Assembly (NCBI GenBank): GCA_964520785.1
Contig: CAZFQG010000085.1
Coordinates: 1 to 25,145, forward strand
DNA: 25,145 bases
Direction of reading: 5' to 3'
Origin: CAZFQG01 sp964520785
GTDB taxonomy: Bacteria; Planctomycetota; Planctomycetia; Pirellulales; Thermoguttaceae
A program made the translations under genes and the position numbers. Of this stretch, positions 1-6,528 are shown piece by piece; the stretch's first letter is position 1; each line of letters begins with the position of its first letter. The notes beneath the pieces were generated by a model, which was not told the origin of the DNA, ran no database searches, and saw only the letters and a list, made by a program, of their open reading frames with translations.

Positions 1-1
1 C

Positions 2-121
2 TACCGTTACTTCAAACGGGTGGCCTCTCATCTCCGAAACATCACTTCCAGCGTCGTCCAGCCCGTCCATAAGCTCGATTTCACCTCGAAGATTACCTCC
101 CGGTCGGAAGATCTGGGGTGA
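2..121 (+). CDS. PhoU-like / DUF47-type protein, C-terminal fragment
   Basis: This open frame enters from the left edge and ends at the TGA at 119-121, so only the last 39 residues are visible. They read YRYFKRVASHLRNITSSVVQ and continue with a PVHKLDF segment. An amphipathic helix of the form YFKRV-A-H--NI---VV-P-HKLD is what I expect at the end of PhoU-like (DUF47) proteins, which usually accompany phosphate transporters. The final 13 residues are polar and look like a loose tail. A hairpin follows 10 bases after the stop. The family call rests on one helix only, so another helical-bundle protein is possible. Confidence 0.5.
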   Translation, partial: YRYFKRVASHLRNITSSVVQPVHKLDFTSKITSRSEDLG

Positions 122-130
122 GTATCGGCT

Positions 131-155
131 CGGCGGGATGAAAACCATGCCGCCG
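131..155 (+). terminator. Hairpin after the PhoU-like gene, possible terminator
   Basis: CGGCGGGATG and CATGCCGCCG can pair over 10 positions with one mismatch around an AAAAC loop. It lies 10 bases beyond the upstream stop codon, where a terminator would be expected. No T-run follows directly, so it may only pause polymerase or protect the 3' end. Confidence 0.35.
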
Positions 156-205
156 CGAAGCGATCTGAACGGGGTAGGACTTCTTCACTTTTCGCGAACA
201 CTCGT

Positions 206-234
206 TTGACTCAGGCGCAAGGGTAAGGTTTATT
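206..234 (+). promoter_or_regulatory. Candidate sigma70-like promoter for the glycosyltransferase gene
   Basis: TTGACT (206-211), a 17-base spacer and TTTATT (229-234) match the -35 and -10 consensus at 5 and 4 of 6 positions. Transcription would start near 241 and give a leader of about 117 bases. Confidence 0.4.
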
Positions 235-274
235 TTTAGGACGCGAATTCCTCGAAATTGTCCCCATTTTTTGC

Positions 275-307
275 CCCTCATTGAGGGTACTGCCGTTCGA
301 AAACGGC
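275..307 (+). promoter_or_regulatory. Two tandem small hairpins in the glycosyltransferase leader
   Basis: CCCTC-ATT-GAGGG (275-287) is followed by the perfect GCCGTT-CGAA-AACGGC (292-307). Both lie between the candidate promoter and the ATG at 358. They could affect mRNA stability or translation. Their role is not known, and the stems are short. Confidence 0.3.
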
Positions 308-357
308 TTCGACCCTTGTCCGGCGGAGGCCGCGCCTGATTCTCGATTTGTTCCGCG

Positions 358-1581
358 ATGCGAATACTCTGCAGCCACTACCTCGCTGATGAGAACCAAC
401 CGGCGGTGACTATGTTACGCGCCGTCGCGGAGGCTTTAGCCTCTTTGGGCCACGTCGTGCGAGTCCACCGCAGCGCGGGTCCGCCACAAGCTCTTGTTCC
501 GCTCGGCAATGCGGCGGTTCCTCGGCCGACCCCGCCGAGATGGAAAAGAAAGTTCGAGGCCAAGGCCTGGTTCTTGAAGGCGCTTTGGCGAAACCGCGCG
601 ATGCAACGCCGCGACCTGGCCGCGCTCCGAGAAATGGAACCGGATGTCGTTCTTTGCCGGCAAGAGGCGTATTGCTATTCGATGCAAACCTGGTGTGCCC
701 GGCTCGGCTTTCCTCTTGTCGTCCTTGCGGATGCCCCGCTCGCCCATGAAGCGCGCCTCCGGAGTGATCCGGACTACTGGCATCCTCGAGGGCTGCTGGA
801 AGCCGTTGAACGCGCAAGCCTGCAATCGGCGGAATCGGTCATTACCTCAAGCCGCTGTGCCCGAACGCTGTTCCAAGGCGTCGCTCCCGGGGTTCCCATT
901 CATTTCGTTCCAAACGGGGTCGATCCGCGGCGGTTCGCGCCATTGAAGCCGGAGGAACGTTCGGCGCTCAAGGCAAGATGGGGCCTTTGTGCCCAAAAAG
1001 TGGTCGGATTTCTCGAAACATTCCACCCTTTCCAGAGACTGGAATTGCTCCGCGAACTCGTCCGATGGTCCGCGACGCGGAACGATATCCAATGGCTTCT
1101 CGTCGGTGACGGCCCAGGTAGGACCGTCCTTCAAGAGGAAACTCGCGATGCCAAACGGGTCGTTCTCACCGGCAACCAACCGCCGGAGGTGGTCGGACCC
1201 CTTCTTCAGCTCATGGACGTCGGGGTCGCACCCGGCCAGGAAAGCCGGGGTGAGTTCTGTCATTTTCCGCTGAGTGTGTTCGAATACGCCGCCGCCGGTT
1301 GCGCCGTACTGGCCTCCGCTCAAGGCGATATCCCCTATCTCATGGACGAGGGTCGGGCCGCCTTGCTTCTCCAGGACACGGATTCATCGAGGTGGACAGG
1401 GGCGCTTGAGCATCTTCTGGATGACGAAGAAGACCGTATCCGACTGGGTGACGCGGCACGCCGGCACGTTTTATCCCATTTTACCTGGCGGGAAACGGCC
1501 CGACAGTTGGAACGGATCCTCTTCGCCGCGAGGGACAAATCACCTGTAGTCTTGCAGGAGGAAGAACCCGCCGTCCCATAA
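358..1581 (+). CDS. Glycosyltransferase, GT-B fold, family 4/1 type
   Basis: This is a 407-residue cytoplasmic protein with no signal peptide or membrane segment. The start MRILCSHYLADENQP is a usual GT-B opening: a first beta strand and then a loop that faces the acceptor. The linker motif PNGVDPRRF (about residue 185) marks the entry to the nucleotide-sugar-binding half. VGDGPG (about 249) and EYAAAGCAVLAS (about 308) are the typical strands and the sugar-nucleotide-binding helix, and they are followed by GDIPYLMDEGRAALLL. The length is normal for the family. It probably transfers a sugar from an NDP-sugar to a glycan or lipid acceptor, but donor and acceptor cannot be read from sequence. 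The ATG has no clear Shine-Dalgarno. It stands alone between a PhoU-like gene and an MttB-type gene, so context adds nothing on substrate. Confidence 0.85.
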   Translation: MRILCSHYLADENQPAVTMLRAVAEALASLGHVVRVHRSAGPPQALVPLGNAAVPRPTPPRWKRKFEAKAWFLKALWRNRAMQRRDLAALREMEPDVVLCRQEAYCYSMQTWCARLGFPLVVLADAPLAHEARLRSDPDYWHPRGLLEAVERASLQSAESVITSSRCARTLFQGVAPGVPIHFVPNGVDPRRFAPLKPEERSALKARWGLCAQKVVGFLETFHPFQRLELLRELVRWSATRNDIQWLLVGDGPGRTVLQEETRDAKRVVLTGNQPPEVVGPLLQLMDVGVAPGQESRGEFCHFPLSVFEYAAAGCAVLASAQGDIPYLMDEGRAALLLQDTDSSRWTGALEHLLDDEEDRIRLGDAARRHVLSHFTWRETARQLERILFAARDKSPVVLQEEEPAVP

Positions 1582-1617
1582 CGGCCCGCTTCCAGGCCAA
1601 CCCGTGCTCATGCTCGC

Positions 1618-1646
1618 TTGCGTACCGGATAAGCTTCGCGTATATT
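1618..1646 (+). promoter_or_regulatory. Promoter candidate for the MttB-family gene
   Basis: TTGCGT (1618-1623), exactly 17 bases, then TATATT (1641-1646). Transcription would start near 1653, about 53 bases before the ATG. The same two hexamers with the same spacing occur before the CotH-type gene at 9029-9057. Confidence 0.5.
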
Positions 1647-1705
1647 CACGTCGACAATCGTGGGCCCTTTCCCCCCTCACCATCAGTTAATAGGATTCCC
1701 CGGCC

Positions 1706-3151
1706 ATGTCCCGAATGGTACTGCGCGTTCTGACCGATTCCGAGATCGAGGTCATCCACGAGAAGTCACTCGAGCTAGTCGAGACCGTCGGGTTCAAGAT
1801 TTCCCACGAGGAGGCGCTGGCGAAGTTTGAGGCTGCCGGAGCGGCGGTGGACCGTCCCTCGGGAATCGTCCGGCTTCCGCGCAAGCTGGCTGAGGAATTC
1901 CTCGCGGCAGCGCCGAACAGCGTGCTTCTGGGGGACATCCGCGGAAACCGCCTGCCGCTGGGTGGGGACGACCGAGTCTACTGGTCGCTGATTCTGGATC
2001 CGTTCATCATCGACTACGAGAAGGGACCGCGGCGACCCGTCTTGGAGGACGTCAGGCGGCACACCATTCTTGGAGAATCGCTTTGCCGGGTGGGGGCCAT
2101 GCAGCGGATGGCGTTCCCGGTCGAGGACGTTAAGGGACCGGACAGTTACTACAAGACGATGGAGATGTTCCTTTGTCACATGTCGAAGCACGTCTTCGCG
2201 ATGCCGACCTCGCCGGAGGACGCGCAGGACTGGATCGACGTCATGGAGGCGGTTGCCGGGGCGGCGTCCTGCCAGAGTGAAGCCCCGGCCCTGCTCACGC
2301 TCGGGATGGCGGTAACCAGCCCCTTGCAGATTCACGAACCGAACGTCGAGATCACGAAAAAGGCCCTGGAACACGGTCTGTTCGTCCTTCCGACCGTGTG
2401 TCCCATGGCTGGAACGACCTCTCCATACACGATCGCCTCGACCATGATCCAGTCGAACGTCGAATCGCTCATGCTGGTCTTTTTGGCCCAGTTGTATAAA
2501 CCGGGCCATCCGGTCCTCTACGCCGTCGGCCCTTCGGTGACCGACATGAAGACCGGTTCCGACATGTACTACCGCGTCGAAAAGATGCTCTTCAAGACGA
2601 TGGGCTGCCAGATGGCGAAGTTCTACGACCTGCCCTCCTCCACGGAGGTCTCCGGAACGCTCACGTACCGCCCCGACGTCCAGAACGGCGCGGAGAGCAT
2701 GTTGTACTCGTTATCGGCCGTTCTATGCGGGCAAAACCTCATGGGCGGAATCGGGACGATGCACAACGCCAACGGCATGAGCGCCGAGCAGATCATCATG
2801 CAGTGCGGGCTGCTCGATATGGCCGAATACCTCCATAAGGGAGTCGACTTGAGCGAAGAGGCGATCGGGATGGAGGCTTTCAAGCGCGTGGGGCCGGGGG
2901 GCAATTTCATGACCGATCCGCTCACGCTCGACCGGCTGCGCGGGATGGAGTTCTTCGACAGCCCCCATCTCGATCTGACCGGCGGCTACCAACCGGGCGC
3001 TCCCGGGATGCTGGAGAAGGCGCACCAAACGGTCGAACGAATCATCGCCGAGTACCGGCCGACGGTCCCGGAGGCGGTTCAATCAGCGGTCCGCGCGTTT
3101 TGCGCGAAACGGTATTCCGATCCCCGAACGGTCGGAGTCGGATGGGATTGA
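1706..3151 (+). CDS. MttB-family (trimethylamine methyltransferase-like) protein, non-pyrrolysine type
   Basis: This is a 481-residue protein that opens MSRMVLRVLTDSEIEVIHEKS and continues with ELVETVGFKISHEEALAKFEA, the characteristic N-terminus of the MttB superfamily (COG5598). The TIM-barrel body follows, with segments such as PTVCPMAGTTSPYT and a C-terminal helix ending in ERIIAEYRP. True trimethylamine methyltransferases read through an in-frame UAG as pyrrolysine. This frame is full length with no internal TAG, so it belongs to the non-Pyl group, whose studied members demethylate glycine betaine and other quaternary amines onto a corrinoid protein. No corrinoid protein or reductive activase gene lies nearby, so the methyl acceptor must be encoded elsewhere. 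AGGA sits 10 bases before the ATG. Its last 73 bases overlap the end of the opposing C69 peptidase gene. The family call is firm and the substrate is unknown. Confidence 0.88.
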   Translation: MSRMVLRVLTDSEIEVIHEKSLELVETVGFKISHEEALAKFEAAGAAVDRPSGIVRLPRKLAEEFLAAAPNSVLLGDIRGNRLPLGGDDRVYWSLILDPFIIDYEKGPRRPVLEDVRRHTILGESLCRVGAMQRMAFPVEDVKGPDSYYKTMEMFLCHMSKHVFAMPTSPEDAQDWIDVMEAVAGAASCQSEAPALLTLGMAVTSPLQIHEPNVEITKKALEHGLFVLPTVCPMAGTTSPYTIASTMIQSNVESLMLVFLAQLYKPGHPVLYAVGPSVTDMKTGSDMYYRVEKMLFKTMGCQMAKFYDLPSSTEVSGTLTYRPDVQNGAESMLYSLSAVLCGQNLMGGIGTMHNANGMSAEQIIMQCGLLDMAEYLHKGVDLSEEAIGMEAFKRVGPGGNFMTDPLTLDRLRGMEFFDSPHLDLTGGYQPGAPGMLEKAHQTVERIIAEYRPTVPEAVQSAVRAFCAKRYSDPRTVGVGWD

Positions 3152-4626
3152 GATAAGCAAAGCGGCGCCATTTCACGGACGAGACGATCCGCCTCCGCTA
3201 GGACCTCGTCGGATACCTCTTGTCCGTATCGCGCGAGCATCGCCCGGGCCGCGTCGGGGTCGGCTTTCCAAAGACGCATCGCCTCCTCCTCCAACGCCGG
3301 TTGGTTCGCGAAGAGGCGATTCTCGATTTCCCGCCAGCGCGAGCGGACGGCCTCGATCCGGGCGTCGTAATCGGCGTAGACCGCCTCCTGAACGCGCCTG
3401 AGTTTCCAGAATAGAAACTCCCCATCCGTTTGAAAGAGTTCCGGCGGCGGGTTGAAGTGGTATTCCGGCGTCAGACGCGTTTCAAGTGGATCATTCGGGA
3501 AATAGCCGTCCGGGACTTCAGTGACTCCACAATACCAGGGAACCAGGACCCCCGACGACGGTTCACAACTGATCCGCCAGTAGACGCAACCGATGTCCGC
3601 GGGAAGCCGGTCTCTGAGTTGGAAGACGGCCGCCTCGACCGTCTCCGGCGTGCTGAAGTGTTTCTCGCCACTTCGGTCACGCAGGATTTCCGCCATCGAC
3701 GCGACGGTCAACTTCTCCTTGGGGACGACTCCGAAGGGGAGGGGGCCGTCGCTTCCGGCGCCAGGATCACCAAGCAGCAGGCGATGGGCGTGCCGCCGCC
3801 GAGGGTCGACCTCGTCCGTGCGATTCTTGCGATAGGCCACGCGGAAGTCGAATGCACGGCCGCTCGCCGAGTCGTACCAGCCACGCCGGATCGCGTATTC
3901 CACCAAGTCGGGCGAGGCGAGGAAGTTGTCGGGGTCGCTCAGATCGACTTCGCGGATAATATGGATGTTCGGCATCACGACGACCTGATCGTCCGGCACC
4001 CTTTGGGCGACCCACCGGGGACCACCGGCGGTACAGAAGAGCCACGCTTCCCTCGGGTCGGCAATGACATAGGCCCTGCCGTCGGAGACATATCCGAACC
4101 GCTCGACCAGCTCACCCGCGATATGAACCCCCTCTCGGGCGGTAGCGGCTCGCTGGGCCACTAATCGCCGCAGCAACAGGCCGATTCCGCCGTCGCGAAT
4201 CTCTCCGCGGGCGACGAGTACCTCATAGGGGTCCTCTCGTGTGGGGCACTTATCGCTGACGACAATGACCCCTTTCTCGTTCAGAAAACTATCGGAAAAC
4301 TCCTCCTTGGGGCATTGGCTCCACAGGTAGGAAAGCGTTTGGGGGACTTGTGGAAGCGTACCGCCGCGGCGCAGCTCCACCGTGTCGCCGGGTGAGAACT
4401 GATACGTCGGTACGCGGCTGAAACTCAGCACCCGAACGCCACTGTCTTGTTCGTTGTGGCCGACCAGGACCGATCCGTCCACAGTGGCCTGCCGCCCGGC
4501 GATAACGGCGAAGCAGGCCCACGCGGTAGAGCCGGAATCCGTCGGCGCGTCCCACCAAATCAGCAGGGCCAGGATGAGCATGGGCCAACGGAGTGCGTTT
4601 CGAACGTGTGGATTATATGTTGACAA
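3079..4626 (-). CDS. Secreted C69-family peptidase (dipeptidase-like Ntn hydrolase)
   Basis: This 515-residue protein has an N-terminal signal: Arg9 and Arg13, a hydrophobic stretch MLILALLIWW, and then AWA-C. Cleavage after AWA would expose Cys38 as the new N-terminus. In C69 peptidases that cysteine is the nucleophile. The following CFAVIAGRQATVDGSVLVGH carries the family's DGS signature, so this is very probably an exported or periplasmic dipeptidase-type amidohydrolase. The chosen start is TTG, with GGAG 8 bases upstream. An ATG at 4581 would give 500 residues but a signal without positive charge. A TATAAT (4612-4617) falls inside the first codons, so the shorter form cannot be excluded. 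The C-terminal half is rich in charged helices. The end overlaps the MttB-type gene on the other strand. Confidence 0.82.
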   Translation of the reverse strand: MSTYNPHVRNALRWPMLILALLIWWDAPTDSGSTAWACFAVIAGRQATVDGSVLVGHNEQDSGVRVLSFSRVPTYQFSPGDTVELRRGGTLPQVPQTLSYLWSQCPKEEFSDSFLNEKGVIVVSDKCPTREDPYEVLVARGEIRDGGIGLLLRRLVAQRAATAREGVHIAGELVERFGYVSDGRAYVIADPREAWLFCTAGGPRWVAQRVPDDQVVVMPNIHIIREVDLSDPDNFLASPDLVEYAIRRGWYDSASGRAFDFRVAYRKNRTDEVDPRRRHAHRLLLGDPGAGSDGPLPFGVVPKEKLTVASMAEILRDRSGEKHFSTPETVEAAVFQLRDRLPADIGCVYWRISCEPSSGVLVPWYCGVTEVPDGYFPNDPLETRLTPEYHFNPPPELFQTDGEFLFWKLRRVQEAVYADYDARIEAVRSRWREIENRLFANQPALEEEAMRLWKADPDAARAMLARYGQEVSDEVLAEADRLVREMAPLCLSQSHPTPTVRGSEYRFAQNARTAD

Positions 4627-4714
4627 GGGGAGGACTCCACTGGTTGACTGTCGAAATTCGGTCCATTGTCATTCTATCAAGGGCGTATTCATTGGAGAAT
4701 GGGCCGTGATCGTG

Positions 4715-4761
4715 GCCGGAATATCCCCGTTTATGGGGGTGATGGCTTGATTTATTCCGGC
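4715..4761. promoter_or_regulatory. Nine-base inverted repeat in the divergent proC / C69 control region
   Basis: GCCGGAATA (4715-4723) is repeated exactly in inverted form as TATTCCGGC (4753-4761). A smaller CCCC-GTTTAT-GGGG hairpin (4725-4738) lies inside it. The right arm begins directly after the candidate -35 of proC. It could be an operator pair or a cruciform/RNA stem. Confidence 0.4.
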
Positions 4762-4775
4762 TAATGGCTTAGATT
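4747..4775 (+). promoter_or_regulatory. Candidate promoter for the proC operon
   Basis: TTGATT (4747-4752), 17 bases, TAGATT (4770-4775), with 4 of 6 matches in each hexamer. The start would be near 4782, leaving a leader of about 50 bases before the ATG at 4832. Confidence 0.4.
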
Positions 4776-4831
4776 GCCGGCTGTTCGGGTATTTGCACGT
4801 AAGTTTAGATAGTTTGGGGGGAGACTTGGAG

Positions 4832-5650
4832 ATGGCGGTGAGGCGAGTCGGTTTTCTTGGCGCGGGTCAAATGGCCACCGCGTTGGCGCGCGGCTTCGTT
4901 CAAGCTGGTTTGGTAGCGGAGAAAGACATAATCGCGTCGGATATCAGCGAGGAGGCCGGGGTCCGGTTCCGCGACGCCGTTGGGGCGATTGTCGTGGAGG
5001 AAACGAACACGGCCGTCGCGCAGCGGGCGGACGTTCTTTTCGTGGCGGTGAAACCGCCGCACGTCCCGGGGGTCTTGGACGAAGTTGCCTCAGCGGTCTC
5101 TCCGGATACGTTGATCGTGTCGATCGCGGCCGGAGTCCGCCTGGAAACGATGGAGGGGTTACTGGGGAGCCGGGCCCGCGTCATTCGAGTCATGCCGAAC
5201 ACGCCTTGTCTGGTGGGGAAGGGGGCTTGCGCGTACTGCCTCGGCGTGGCGGCGAGCGAAAAAGATGCCGCCGTGGTGGAATCACTGCTGGGCGCGGTGG
5301 GAACGGTTTGCCGTGTCGAAGAAAAACTGATGGACGCCGTCACCGGTTTGTCCGGTTCCGGGCCGGCGTTCGTCTACATGATGATCGAAGCACTTAGCGA
5401 CGGCGGGGTGCATCAAGGCCTTCCTCGTCCCGTGGCGACGAAGCTGGCGGCGCAGACGCTCCTCGGTGCCGCCGAAATGGTCCTCACGACGGGAGAACAC
5501 CCCGGGACGTTGAAGGACAAGGTAACCAGCCCGGGGGGAACGACGATTGCCGGGGTACGTGCGATTGAACGTCTCGGTTTGAGGAACGCGTTGATCAGCG
5601 CCGTGATCGCCGCTTCCGAGAGATCAGCCGAGTTGGGAGCACGAAAATGA
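4832..5650 (+). CDS. proC: Pyrroline-5-carboxylate reductase
   Basis: This enzyme reduces 1-pyrroline-5-carboxylate to L-proline with NAD(P)H, the last step of proline synthesis, in the cytoplasm. The 272 residues fit the family. The start VRRVGFLGAGQMATALARGF is the Rossmann dinucleotide-binding loop. AVKPPHVPGVLDEV and VIRVMPNTPCLVGKGA are the central motifs. The C-terminal dimerisation domain carries LSGSGPAFVYMMIEAL and KDKVTSPGGTTIAGV, which form the substrate site. I chose the ATG at 4832 over a TTG at 4793 because a G-rich Shine-Dalgarno (GGGGGGAGA) precedes it and the extra 13 residues match nothing expected in the family. Its TGA overlaps the ATG of the next gene, so the two are translationally coupled. 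Confidence 0.95.
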   Translation: MAVRRVGFLGAGQMATALARGFVQAGLVAEKDIIASDISEEAGVRFRDAVGAIVVEETNTAVAQRADVLFVAVKPPHVPGVLDEVASAVSPDTLIVSIAAGVRLETMEGLLGSRARVIRVMPNTPCLVGKGACAYCLGVAASEKDAAVVESLLGAVGTVCRVEEKLMDAVTGLSGSGPAFVYMMIEALSDGGVHQGLPRPVATKLAAQTLLGAAEMVLTTGEHPGTLKDKVTSPGGTTIAGVRAIERLGLRNALISAVIAASERSAELGARK

Positions 5651-5889
5651 CGAGTGAGTTCTGCCGGATCGATGATAAGTTCGTGCCGTTGTACCGCATA
5701 ATTTGGATTTCTGCCGTTCCTCATTTTTGTGGGCGCGAGGAGTGCCGGTGCGAGGGCCTTTATGAGGTGCGACTGGAGCATGGAGAGACGCTCTGGGCCC
5801 GCATGGAAGAGCGCGATGCGGCAATCGAGGCGATTGAGCAGTGGCAAGGGGGTTTCGAGACGGAAGATTTCAATGACAACGAGTTTTAG
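5647..5889 (+). CDS. Small Cys-rich hypothetical protein coupled to proC
   Basis: This is an 80-residue protein of unknown function. Its ATG overlaps the proC stop (ATGA), and GGGAG lies 7 bases upstream, so translation looks coupled. The protein has a hydrophobic strand (YRIIWISAVPHF), then the cluster CGREECRC with three cysteines in eight residues, then an acidic helix (ARMEERDAAIEAIEQW) and an acidic tail ending DFNDNEF. A further Cys lies at residue 6. The cluster could bind a metal ion, but no known zinc-ribbon spacing is complete. No signal peptide or membrane helix is present. I recognise no named family; it may be a conserved planctomycete hypothetical. The tight coupling argues that it is a real gene. 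Confidence 0.7.
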   Translation: MTSEFCRIDDKFVPLYRIIWISAVPHFCGREECRCEGLYEVRLEHGETLWARMEERDAAIEAIEQWQGGFETEDFNDNEF

Positions 5890-5903
5890 AGGCTAATCGG
5901 ACC

Positions 5904-6395
5904 ATGTCCACTTTTGAAGACCCACGGTTCCGCTGGCGCGAGACGTACTTCGTCCAGTTCGACACGGTTCACCGCCCTTCGATCCAGAAATTCAAGGAGG
6001 CCGTCGCGGCGCTCGGTGACCGGTTCACCCTGGAGAATCTGGCGGCGGACGACAACGGCCGTTTCGAATCTTGCACTCTCATGGCGCCGGATGACTTCGC
6101 CGCTATCGACGTCTGTTACCTTGAGGGGGAGGAGGTCCTGGAACAGGGATTCGAGCTTGCCAACGAGTTGGAGGATACCGTCCGGTCCCCCGACGGCTTT
6201 CAACGCGTCAACCACCTGCGGATGTTCGCGGGACGGTTTGACGTCCTGCACTTCGAGCAGGTTTCGGACGAGGACGGAGAAAACGAACCGCCGGAAATGC
6301 TCGATCCCTCATCCCTCTTCGTCATTCTCGACATGCTCGCGGAGCTGACTCAAGGAATCGCCGTCGATCCGCAATCGGGCGCGTTTTGCGAGTAA
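5904..6395 (+). CDS. Acidic hypothetical protein in the proC operon
   Basis: This is a 163-residue protein of unknown function, 14 bases after the preceding stop and therefore probably on the same mRNA. It is strongly acidic and has no signal or membrane segment. Readable parts are an aromatic N-terminus (DPRFRWRETYFVQFDTVHRP), a helix (SIQKFKEAVAALGD), beta-like stretches (RFESCTLMAPDDFAAIDVCY), a very acidic link (VSDEDGENEPPEM) and a hydrophobic C-terminal helix (SSLFVILDMLAELTQGIAV). The mix suggests a small alpha/beta cytoplasmic protein. AGAGG lies about 12 bases upstream, which is further than usual. I know of no characterised homologue. It may be planctomycete-specific; that is an inference from failing to recognise it, not a search result. 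Confidence 0.72.
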   Translation: MSTFEDPRFRWRETYFVQFDTVHRPSIQKFKEAVAALGDRFTLENLAADDNGRFESCTLMAPDDFAAIDVCYLEGEEVLEQGFELANELEDTVRSPDGFQRVNHLRMFAGRFDVLHFEQVSDEDGENEPPEMLDPSSLFVILDMLAELTQGIAVDPQSGAFCE

Positions 6396-6473
6396 TGCCG
6401 TATCGCGTCGAAGGTACGGCCGGGCAAAGATCATCGGCCGGCCGTCGCGTCCCTCGCACCCGCTCCCTCGCGA

Positions 6474-6482
6474 TGCTATACT
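6474..6482 (+). promoter_or_regulatory. Extended -10 promoter element before the ADP-ribosylglycohydrolase gene
   Basis: TGCTATACT is an extended -10 (TGn plus TATACT, 5 of 6 matches). The -35 region 17 bases upstream is poor, as is usual for extended -10 promoters. It predicts a start near 6489 and a 40-base leader. Confidence 0.4.
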
Positions 6483-6528
6483 CTCCTGAACGTGAGGCGC
6501 ATTCATAACATTGAATAGGAGAATTTCC

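Noticed and set aside
292..307. The GTTCGAAAA segment as a tRNA T-loop
   Set aside because: No acceptor stem, D-arm, anticodon arm or CCA fits around it. It is simply a short perfect hairpin.
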